Assembly: GCA_027019465.1 (NCBI GenBank)
Contig: JALUWM010000092.1
Coordinates: forward strand, 1-47,100
DNA from: Campylobacterales bacterium
Lineage (GTDB): Bacteria > Campylobacterota > Campylobacteria > Campylobacterales > Nautiliaceae
Length of the DNA stretch: 47,100 nucleotides
Direction: 5' to 3'
In this document: in pieces, positions 39,481-47,100 of the stretch
How the letters are laid out: each line of letters begins with the position of its first letter
How positions within the stretch are numbered: the first letter of the stretch is position 1
Notes under the pieces: model-generated
The model's input: only the letters and a program-made list of their open reading frames with translations
The model's database searches: none
What the model was told of the DNA's origin: nothing
Program-made: the position numbers and the translations under genes

Positions 39481-41469
39481 ATGAAATTTTTAGATGAATT
39501 AAACGAACAACAACAAAAAGCAGCTACACATATTGACGGAGCTTTATTAATTTTAGCAGGGGCAGGAAGCGGAAAAACAAAAACGATTACTACACGGCTT
39601 GCTTATCTTTTAAATTTAGGAATAGACCCGGCAAACACCCTAACTCTTACATTTACCAATAAAGCCGCAAGTGAAATGAGACAAAGAGCTCTTAGTATGA
39701 TTGAAAACAATATTTCCCACCCTCCCCTTTTAGTAACATTTCATAAATTCGGACTTATGTTTTTAAAACTTTATATTCATTTATTAAATAGAGACAATAA
39801 TTTTGTAATAATAGATAAAGATGACCAAAAAAAGATATTAAAACAAATATCAACCGAATTACCACCAAATTATATGAGTAAAGAAATAAGCAGATATAAA
39901 AATTCATTCTTAAGCCCGGATGAAGTCTATGCTCTTGCTAATGATACAAACTATAAAAAAATGGCTCATATTTATGATAAATATCAAAATTATTTAATAG
40001 AAAATAATTTAGTTGATTTTGACGATTTACTTCTTTTAACATATAAAATTTTAGATGAGAATGACGAGCTAGCAAATGAAATAAGCAATAAATATCAATA
40101 TATTATGGTAGATGAATATCAAGACACTAATGAAATTCAGCTGTTACTTTTAAAAAAACTGTGTAAAAACCACAATAATATTTGTGTAGTGGGAGATGAC
40201 GACCAGAGTATTTACGGATTTAGAGGGGCAAATCATAAAAATATTTTAGAATTTGAAAAAGATTTTAAAGCAAAAGTTATAAAACTTGAATTAAATTACC
40301 GCTCAACAAATCAAATATTAAATGCTGCAAATTCTTTAATATCTTTTAATAAACAACGGTATAATAAAAAATTAATTTCAGCCCTTGGAGATGGTAAGGA
40401 AGTTAGAGTCATAGGCAAATACAATGAACTTACAGAAGCAGAAACAATAGCAAAAGAAATAAAAAATCTTATAAAAAACGGTGTAAATCCAAAAAATATT
40501 GCCATTCTTTACAGAATTAATGCCCTCTCCCGCTCTATTGAAGACGGACTAAGAAATGAAGGAATTGCTTATAAACTCGTAGGTGGAATGAGATTTTACG
40601 AAAGAGAAGAGATAAAAGATTTAATAAGCTATTTAAGAATTTTTGTAAATGAAAATGATGATTACTCTTTTAAAAGAATTGTAAATAAACCAAGACGCGG
40701 AATTGGGAAAACGACCATAAATAAACTAGAAAACGCAAAAGCTGAAAAATCCTTTATTGAATTTATAAAAGAAAACGAACTTGAATTTGTGAGCAAAAAA
40801 ACGGCTAAAACCCTAAAAGAGTTTGTAAAAGATATGGAAATTTTAAGTAAAGCCTCAATAGATAATCTTCCTGAACTTATTGAAGAAAAAATAAATCTTT
40901 CAAAAGCTTATAAAGACGAAGACAAAGCCAGAAATATAGAAGAATTTTACGGACTTATGAAAGATAAATATGATTTAACATTAAGAGAGTTTCTAAATGA
41001 ACTTTCATTAGAATCAGACCAAGACAAGATCACAAATGAAACAATAAATCTTATGAGTATCCACGCAAGCAAAGGGCTTGAGTTTGATTATCTTTATGTA
41101 ATAGGACTGGAAGAAGGATTTTTTCCACTTGGAGATGCTGATATAGAAGAAGAAAGACGCTTAGCGTATGTAGCTATTACAAGAGCAAAAAAAGAACTTA
41201 CTTTATCATTTGTTGAAACAAGATATATAAGAGGTCAAAGAAGCAGGGTTTCAAAAAGCAGATTTTTAACAGAAGCCGGACTTATTAAAGGGGAAAGAGT
41301 AAATCTAAAAGAACACAGTAGCTTAAAAACAGGCTCTTTAGTAAAACATAAAGTTTTTGGTACAGGAAGAGTAATAGGCATAAATAAAGCAGGAAATAAA
41401 ACCAAATTAAAAATTGATTTTGGAGGTAGTATAAGAGAAATCTTAAGTGATTTTGTAGAAAAAGCTTAA
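39481..41469 (+). CDS. UvrD/Rep-family DNA helicase
   Basis: LNEQQQKAA, LAGAGSGKTKTITTR, VDEYQDTNEIQ, GDDDQSIYGFRGA, LMSIHASKGLEF, AYVAITRAKKELTLS. Confidence 0.95.
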   Translation: MKFLDELNEQQQKAATHIDGALLILAGAGSGKTKTITTRLAYLLNLGIDPANTLTLTFTNKAASEMRQRALSMIENNISHPPLLVTFHKFGLMFLKLYIHLLNRDNNFVIIDKDDQKKILKQISTELPPNYMSKEISRYKNSFLSPDEVYALANDTNYKKMAHIYDKYQNYLIENNLVDFDDLLLLTYKILDENDELANEISNKYQYIMVDEYQDTNEIQLLLLKKLCKNHNNICVVGDDDQSIYGFRGANHKNILEFEKDFKAKVIKLELNYRSTNQILNAANSLISFNKQRYNKKLISALGDGKEVRVIGKYNELTEAETIAKEIKNLIKNGVNPKNIAILYRINALSRSIEDGLRNEGIAYKLVGGMRFYEREEIKDLISYLRIFVNENDDYSFKRIVNKPRRGIGKTTINKLENAKAEKSFIEFIKENELEFVSKKTAKTLKEFVKDMEILSKASIDNLPELIEEKINLSKAYKDEDKARNIEEFYGLMKDKYDLTLREFLNELSLESDQDKITNETINLMSIHASKGLEFDYLYVIGLEEGFFPLGDADIEEERRLAYVAITRAKKELTLSFVETRYIRGQRSRVSKSRFLTEAGLIKGERVNLKEHSSLKTGSLVKHKVFGTGRVIGINKAGNKTKLKIDFGGSIREILSDFVEKA

Positions 41470-41510
41470 ATGGGAAAATGAGTGAATGGGCAAAGAAGTA
41501 AATGAGTTAC
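41470..41510. repeat. Degenerate 8-nt repeat, G-rich strand only
   Basis: atgggaaa-atgagtga-atgggcaa-agaagtaa-atgagtta. Confidence 0.75.
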
Positions 41511-41528
41511 TTGTTAAAAAGGAATTTA

Positions 41529-42356
41529 ATGGATTGTAAAAATATGCTTTTTGTAGCAAATAAACCAATGTTTATTAGCTCTAATAAATTTTTAAATCAA
41601 TTAAAGAAAAAATATGGAATTAAAAAAATGGGATTTTCAGGAACTCTTGATCCATTTGCGTGTGGATGTTTAATAATTGCAACCGGGCAATATACAAAAT
41701 TTTTCAGATTCCTTAAAAAAACACCAAAAGCATACATTACAACCCTAATACTTGGAGCCTCTTCCCCTACCCTTGATATAGAAAAAATTGAAAAAATAGA
41801 AAATGTAGAAAAAATAGACACAGAAAAAATAAAAGAAGTTTTAAATTCATTTTTAGGAAAACAGCTTCAACTTCCTCCAAAATATTCAGCAAAAAGAATA
41901 AACGGTAAAAGAGCTTATGAACTGGCAAGAGAAAATGAAAAATTTAAATTAAAAGAAACACAAATAGAAATTTCTGATATTGAACTTATAAATTATTCTC
42001 ATCCGTTTATTACATTTAAAACAGTTGTCAGTGAAGGAACATATATAAGAAGTCTCGGATTTGATATAGCTCAAAGATTAGGAACTACCGGAACATTAAC
42101 TTATCTTGAAAGAATAAATGAAGGAAATTTTTTTTATGAATGTGAAAAAAAATTAGATCCTTATAATTATATATGGCCAAAAGAAAATAATTATAACAAT
42201 GAAGAAGATTTGATTTTAGGCAGAAAACTTGATATAAATAATTTTGAAATAAAACAAGAAGGTATTTATAAAATAAAAACTAAAAAATTTTTAAGTATAA
42301 TTGAAATAAAAGAAGATAAAATAAGCTATCTTCTAAACAGGATAAATTTATGTTAG
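41529..42356 (+). CDS. truB: tRNA pseudouridine(55) synthase
   Basis: [59 protein letters not shown] precedes the ATG at 41529; 5' extension to 41502 lies in repeat sequence. Confidence 0.92.
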   Translation: MDCKNMLFVANKPMFISSNKFLNQLKKKYGIKKMGFSGTLDPFACGCLIIATGQYTKFFRFLKKTPKAYITTLILGASSPTLDIEKIEKIENVEKIDTEKIKEVLNSFLGKQLQLPPKYSAKRINGKRAYELARENEKFKLKETQIEISDIELINYSHPFITFKTVVSEGTYIRSLGFDIAQRLGTTGTLTYLERINEGNFFYECEKKLDPYNYIWPKENNYNNEEDLILGRKLDINNFEIKQEGIYKIKTKKFLSIIEIKEDKISYLLNRINLC

Positions 42357-42601
42357 TAATAAGCAGAAAATTAAATGAAAAAATAAAAATAGGAGAAAAT
42401 ATAGAAATTTATATAATTTCTATTGACAAAAATCAGGTAAAAATAGGTATTGAAGCACCAAAAGAAGTTACTATTTTAAGAGGTGAATTAATAGAAAGTA
42501 TAAAAGAAGAAAATAAAAAAGCAGTAAAATCTATAAACATAGAAAATTTAAAAAATTTTTCAAAGGTTATAAATGAAAATAAAAGCACCAGCAAAAGTTA
42601 A
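42350..42601 (+). CDS. csrA: Carbon storage regulator CsrA
   Basis: [47 protein letters not shown]. Confidence 0.96.
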   Translation: MLVISRKLNEKIKIGENIEIYIISIDKNQVKIGIEAPKEVTILRGELIESIKEENKKAVKSINIENLKNFSKVINENKSTSKS

Positions 42602-43313
42602 TATGTTCTTAAAAATCACAGGACATGACGGATATTACCATCTTTTAAATTCAAGATTTATGAAAGTTGATAATCTATATGATGAGATAGAAATTGTTGA
42701 ATCAGATAAGTTTGACATAAAAGGCGATATAAATTGTGCCCTAAGAGATAATACTGTTTTTAAGGCCTATGTAGAACTAACTCAGGAATATTCGGAAATA
42801 AAAAAATGGTTTATAGGCAAAGAGATAAGAATTAAAAAAAATATTCCGGAAATGGCGGGACTTGGCGGAGGAAGCAGTGATGCTGCAGCATTTTTAAAAT
42901 TAGTTAATGAAAAAAGTAAACTTAATTTATCTACTGAAGAACTCATAAAAATAGGTAAAAAAATAGGAAGCGATGTTGCGTTTTTCTTATATGATTGCGA
43001 TGTTGCAGATGTTTATGGAAGAGGAGATATTGTTAAACCAAGAAATGAAAAAGCCCTAAATTTAGAAATTTTCACTCCTCCAATTGAATGTTCAACTCCA
43101 GATGTTTATAAAATGTATAAAGAGCAATTTTTTAATCCTAGCCCAACTGATTTAGATAAAAAAGAAACCACTGAAATATTGCAGAATTTTTCTCCCACAG
43201 AACTTAATGATTTACTAAAACCAGCTCTTATGTTATATCCAGAACTTAACAGATATCTACATTATGGATTTTTCAGTGGAAGTGGAAGCAGCTTTTTTAG
43301 ACCTATATCTTAA
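42573..43313 (+). CDS. ispE: 4-diphosphocytidyl-2-C-methyl-D-erythritol kinase
   Basis: [36 protein letters not shown]. Confidence 0.93.
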   Translation: MKIKAPAKVNMFLKITGHDGYYHLLNSRFMKVDNLYDEIEIVESDKFDIKGDINCALRDNTVFKAYVELTQEYSEIKKWFIGKEIRIKKNIPEMAGLGGGSSDAAAFLKLVNEKSKLNLSTEELIKIGKKIGSDVAFFLYDCDVADVYGRGDIVKPRNEKALNLEIFTPPIECSTPDVYKMYKEQFFNPSPTDLDKKETTEILQNFSPTELNDLLKPALMLYPELNRYLHYGFFSGSGSSFFRPIS

Positions 43314-43560
43314 AATCTATTCCACTTTTAATATCTTTTTGATTAAATTTTTTTAATTTTTTAATCTCTTGCATATTTTTAAAAAGTCTTAATTTTTCTT
43401 TTTTTATAATCTCTTTTGCAAGATTAATATAACTTAAAATCTCTTTTGCCTCATCAATAGAAGAAAAACAAGGCTCCTTATTAGATATTTGCTGTAATTT
43501 TCCCACGTTTTCATTAATTACAGCAAGTTTTATCTCATTTAATGAATAACTTTCTTTCAT
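43303..43560 (-). CDS. Small flagellar-operon hypothetical (possibly FliT-like)
   Basis: 85 aa, helical, directly downstream of fliS in the same orientation. Confidence 0.6.
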   Translation of the reverse strand: MKESYSLNEIKLAVINENVGKLQQISNKEPCFSSIDEAKEILSYINLAKEIIKKEKLRLFKNMQEIKKLKKFNQKDIKSGIDFKI

Positions 43561-43937
43561 TAATTAATACCTGTTTCTTCTTTCCACGCCACTATAAGCT
43601 CTTTTAAAACATTTATTACTTGGTCAATATGATCTACATTATCTTCAGCATTTGCTTTTGCTAATAGTTCCAGCTGGTATGCATAAAGTCCATTTAAATA
43701 ATAAGCTATTTGACCACCTTTTTCAAAATCTAATATATTTATAAGTTCTACAAAAATATCAGATGTTTTATTTATAAATTTTACTTTTTTTTCAATATTT
43801 TTTTCTTTTATAGCTTTTTTTACAAAACTTGCAAATCTTAAAGCTCCTTCATACATCATTAACACAAGCTTTGCTGGATCATCTACACCTAAATTTAATT
43901 GATTATAATTATTCATTATATTTGCATTATATGTCAT
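43560..43937 (-). CDS. fliS: Flagellar export chaperone FliS
   Basis: NNYNQLNLGVDDPAKLVLMMYEGALRF; downstream of fliD. Confidence 0.93.
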   Translation of the reverse strand: MTYNANIMNNYNQLNLGVDDPAKLVLMMYEGALRFASFVKKAIKEKNIEKKVKFINKTSDIFVELINILDFEKGGQIAYYLNGLYAYQLELLAKANAEDNVDHIDQVINVLKELIVAWKEETGIN

Positions 43938-43947
43938 TTTTTACCCT

Positions 43948-45642
43948 TTATTTAGAATTTATAGCTTGTTGTATTGTCATATTAAGAGATTTACTTTGTA
44001 CATTAAACTGATTTATCGTATCATTATATAAAGCAAATTGTTCTGACATAATATTATATTTTGTATCTAAATATTCGTTCATTGAATCAATTCTATTTTG
44101 ATAATCTTTTTCTTGATTTTGTATATTTTGAGATAATAATTCAAGATCGGAATTATTCCCTGTAGCTATTGAATCAAAGTCACTGTCTAATTTTGTAAAA
44201 GCGTTTGTTGTAAATTGTTCTACCAAATCAGGATGTTTTGCATATGTATTTTGAAATGTTGTTGCATCAAAACTTAACATCCCTGTTCTATTCATACTTA
44301 ATCCCATATCAGCTGCTGAAAAAATAGCCTGAGTTTGATATGAATTCCCATTTAAATCAGATTGTGTCGTAGTATAATTTAAAGTAGTATCAAATAAATC
44401 AGAGCTTAATTTTGAAGATATCATAGTAAAATCACTATTTCCTTGAAAAAGACCTACATTCCCACTATCTTTATTAAAAGCGGTTAAATTTTGTAAATTA
44501 CTTATCATCGCATTATAATCAGCTACAAATTGTTGAATACTTTTTGTTATATCATCTATATTACTATCAATATTAACCTGTGAATCACCACTTGAAAGTA
44601 GATTGATACTAACTCCGGGAATTAAATCGGTTACTTCGTTTTTGCTTCTTTCTATTTCAACATTATTATAATCAAAAACTGCATCTTCGGCCGTTTGAAT
44701 TCTATTTGAATTTGTAAAATCTGTATTATTGTTAATATCTGTTGTTAAATTTGTATCGTCAAATGAAATATCACCTATTTGTTGAAGAGATATTTGTATA
44801 TGTCCATTTGTAAAAGAAGCACTTATTCCTTTAAGTGAATTACCAGATGAGTCTTGTAAATCTCCGTTATTTATTGCATTTACAAAATCGCTCACCGTAG
44901 CTCCATTTGCAACATTCATAGAATAATCAATACCGTTAATTGAGGCTTTAAAAGTTTGTTCAGCACCACTGTTATTAACTTCATCAGTATCAGAGCTATA
45001 AGAAGCTGACTCATAAACAGTTTGATTAAGCCCTAAATCATCTATACTCCCATAATCAAATTTTATAATATTGTCTTTTCCCGTATCATTTGCTTTTAAA
45101 ATTAATTTATAAGGATCATTACCTATACCGGTATCTATAATTTGAGCACTAACTCCTGCATTGGCATTGTTTATCGCATCTTTTAAATCACTCAAAGTAG
45201 CTCCGGCATTTAAATTAATATTTACACTGCTTGTTCCTACTCCTAAAGTTAATGTAGCATCACTATTGGCTATTTGTGTATCAAGACTGGCAAATCCTTT
45301 ACTCTCATAAATATCGTTTTTTGCAATATTTTTAACATTAATATCAAAGACTTGAGGTTTAACCCCTGCACTCGCACTGACACTAACACTGCTTCCATTT
45401 ACATTTGTACTAACTTTTTCAAAAGCAGTTCCTTGTGCTAAATCTATCGTGTCTGATTTTACAGTTGAGGCAATAGTAATGAATTTACTTAAAGCAGTCT
45501 GACGTTTTTGTAATAAATCTAATTTAGATTTTAGAGGATCAATCATTAATTGTTCATCTGCATTTTTTAATTTATCTATTAAATTAGAATTTAATACGCC
45601 ACTCCCTATTCCAAGAGAGCTTAATGTTCCAAAATCAGCCAT
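43948..45642 (-). CDS. fliD: Flagellar filament capping protein FliD
   Basis: LGIGSGVLNSNLIDKLKNAD N-terminus, VTDLIPGVSINLLSSG, FVADYNAMISNLQNLT. Confidence 0.95.
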   Translation of the reverse strand: MADFGTLSSLGIGSGVLNSNLIDKLKNADEQLMIDPLKSKLDLLQKRQTALSKFITIASTVKSDTIDLAQGTAFEKVSTNVNGSSVSVSASAGVKPQVFDINVKNIAKNDIYESKGFASLDTQIANSDATLTLGVGTSSVNINLNAGATLSDLKDAINNANAGVSAQIIDTGIGNDPYKLILKANDTGKDNIIKFDYGSIDDLGLNQTVYESASYSSDTDEVNNSGAEQTFKASINGIDYSMNVANGATVSDFVNAINNGDLQDSSGNSLKGISASFTNGHIQISLQQIGDISFDDTNLTTDINNNTDFTNSNRIQTAEDAVFDYNNVEIERSKNEVTDLIPGVSINLLSSGDSQVNIDSNIDDITKSIQQFVADYNAMISNLQNLTAFNKDSGNVGLFQGNSDFTMISSKLSSDLFDTTLNYTTTQSDLNGNSYQTQAIFSAADMGLSMNRTGMLSFDATTFQNTYAKHPDLVEQFTTNAFTKLDSDFDSIATGNNSDLELLSQNIQNQEKDYQNRIDSMNEYLDTKYNIMSEQFALYNDTINQFNVQSKSLNMTIQQAINSK

Positions 45643-45644
45643 TT

Positions 45645-46022
45645 TTATCCTTTCTTATCAAATAACATTCCTACAAGTTCCCTCATTTTTTCCATAAGCC
45701 TTAGTGCTTCTTTAGGAGGAAATTTTCTTATTATTTTATCTGTTTTTTTATCTATTACAAATACACTAAAATTATCTATTTTATCATTATATTTAAATTC
45801 TAAATCTGTATTTAGAGGATTCATCTCTTTATTTAATTGCTCTGTTAAATGTTCAAGTTCTTTTTTTATATCTTCAGTTGATTTCTTTTTTATTAAATCT
45901 TTATTGTCTGTTTCAAAATTTTTTTCTATTTTTTGTCTATACATATTTTCATTAGTATGGGTAACATGTTTATTATCATAAGTTGTATTTTGAACATTTT
46001 TGATATTGCTAAAAATATCCAT
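45645..46022 (-). CDS. flaG: FlaG family protein
   Basis: LNTDLEFKYNDKIDNFSVFVIDKKTDKIIRKFPPKEALRLMEKMRELVGMLFDKKG; upstream of fliD. Confidence 0.92.
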   Translation of the reverse strand: MDIFSNIKNVQNTTYDNKHVTHTNENMYRQKIEKNFETDNKDLIKKKSTEDIKKELEHLTEQLNKEMNPLNTDLEFKYNDKIDNFSVFVIDKKTDKIIRKFPPKEALRLMEKMRELVGMLFDKKG

Positions 46023-46050
46023 TTTTAATCCTTTTAATTTATTGTAAAGA

Positions 46051-46077
46051 ATATCGGCAAATTTTTAAAAATCTTAA
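46051..46077 (-). promoter_or_regulatory. Putative sigma28 (FliA) promoter for flaG-fliD-fliS
   Basis: Reverse strand TTAAGATT-N11-GCCGATAT versus TAAAGTTT-N11-GCCGATAA; about 29 nt upstream of the flaG ATG. Confidence 0.75.
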
Positions 46078-46110
46078 ATTTTTGATAAAATTTTTTAAAA
46101 AAAGGTAAAA

Positions 46111-46401
46111 ATGAAAGTTAGAATACAATGCGATTCTCCTCTTTTACAAGAAACTTTAGAAATTTATTTAAAAGAATTTTTATCAAAAAACGGGCAAGTT
46201 GTAAGTGATAATCCCAAAAAAGGTGATATTATTATAGGCAACGATATTAAAAAGCCTTTTACAAAAGCATCTCTTTTAATACAATTAGAAAAAATTTTTA
46301 ATTTGCCAAAAAAAAATTTTGAAACGGAATTAGATTTACTTATGGAAGATTTTACCAAAAAACTAAAAAGTTTAATAAAGGAGCATTATGGAAAAAGGTA
46401 A
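46111..46401 (+). CDS. Conserved hypothetical protein
   Basis: 96 aa, overlaps rsmD by 14 nt; Campylobacterota-like rsmD neighbour. Confidence 0.7.
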   Translation: MKVRIQCDSPLLQETLEIYLKEFLSKNGQVVSDNPKKGDIIIGNDIKKPFTKASLLIQLEKIFNLPKKNFETELDLLMEDFTKKLKSLIKEHYGKR

Positions 46402-46975
46402 TATAAAAATAATAGGAGGAAAATATAAAGGCAAAAAACTCTATATGAATGAGAAAGAAACCACAAGAAGCACAAAACAAATACTAAAAGAGTCAATATT
46501 TAACTCTCTTCAATGGGAAATCCCTGATTCCATATGGGTAGAAATGTTCGGAGGAGTAGGAAGTATAGGCCTTGAGGCTATAAGCAGAGGAGCCAACAAG
46601 TCTTACTTCATAGAAAAAGACTCCAATGCTCTTAAAGTACTTCAAAAAAACATAAATTCTTTGCAAAAAGAAGAGAGCAAAAAATGCGAAATATTTTTTG
46701 GAGACGCTTTTGAGAGGGTTTGGGATATTATAGATAATCTTCAAAGAAAAAAAGAAAAAGCATTTTTTTATTTTGACCCTCCTTTTGCGATAAGAGAAGG
46801 TTTTGAAGATATTTATGAAAAAACACAAGATTTAATAAAAAAGATGCCAAAAATTAATGTTGAAAAAATATTAATAGAACACCAAAGTAATTACAAATTT
46901 CCTGAAATACTTGGAAAATATAAAAAAACAAAAACAAAAAAATTCGGAAAAAGTTCCGTAACATTTTATGAATAA
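46388..46975 (+). CDS. rsmD: 16S rRNA (guanine(966)-N(2))-methyltransferase RsmD
   Basis: IIGGKYKGKKL, TRSTKQILKESIFNSL, FGGVGSIGLEAISRGA, FYFDPPFA. Confidence 0.92.
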   Translation: MEKGNIKIIGGKYKGKKLYMNEKETTRSTKQILKESIFNSLQWEIPDSIWVEMFGGVGSIGLEAISRGANKSYFIEKDSNALKVLQKNINSLQKEESKKCEIFFGDAFERVWDIIDNLQRKKEKAFFYFDPPFAIREGFEDIYEKTQDLIKKMPKINVEKILIEHQSNYKFPEILGKYKKTKTKKFGKSSVTFYE

Positions 46976-46984
46976 GGATAAAAT

Positions 46985-47100
46985 ATGAAAAAACTACTTT
47001 TAATTCCATTTATTTTTTTAGGATGTGCAAATACACAAATTTCACAAAACCTTAAAAATATAAATCAAAGCAACAAAATTATAGAAAAATATCAGGTAAA
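46985..47100 (+). CDS. Putative lipoprotein, truncated by window end
   Basis: MKKLLLIPFIFLGCANTQISQNLKNINQSNKIIEKYQV with lipobox; possibly FlgP-like but too short to assign. Confidence 0.6.
   Translation, partial: MKKLLLIPFIFLGCANTQISQNLKNINQSNKIIEKYQV

Noticed and set aside
31136-43313. Possible genomic island from pabB/GGDEF/glnA/pabC/lysR interrupting pyrB...pepF...uvrD
   Set aside because: Relative to recalled C. jejuni order these genes are extra, but there is no integrase, tRNA junction or direct repeat; more likely ordinary lineage rearrangement.
46493-46828. 111-aa antisense ORF over rsmD
   Set aside because: Low-complexity antisense artefact over a conserved methyltransferase.

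Overview
AT-rich, gene-dense chromosomal window whose content and gene order point to a Campylobacterota genome, probably Nautiliales-like (inferred from gene content only). It is mostly housekeeping: fatty acid synthesis (acpP/fabG), murein (mraY, murD, murI, amidase), rho, RluA-type pseudouridine synthase, a block rluA-FN3 lipoprotein-trmB-ftsE-ftsX-M23 peptidase-pyrH-rpoZ-spoT-tyrS-NPD-amidase, K+ channel, pyrB, pabB, glnA, pabC-like, pepF, uvrD/rep, truB, csrA, ispE, flagellar flaG-fliD-fliS and rsmD, plus one tRNA-Phe. I see no CRISPR array, prophage, transposase or recognisable defence system. The most unusual signal is a dispersed set of degenerate tandem repeats with a ~8-nt (and one ~7-nt) period. 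They sit in several intergenic gaps, often as facing inverted arms, and as apparently in-frame expansions inside pabB and the pabC-like gene. Other points worth checking: a well-supported unannotated 31-aa membrane ORF at 30988-31083, a good sigma28 promoter candidate upstream of flaG, an acceptor-stem mismatch in the tRNA-Phe gene, a large protein that looks like a fusion of the usually paired TIGR03546/TIGR03545 families, and an MshQ/DUF6701-like secreted protein.
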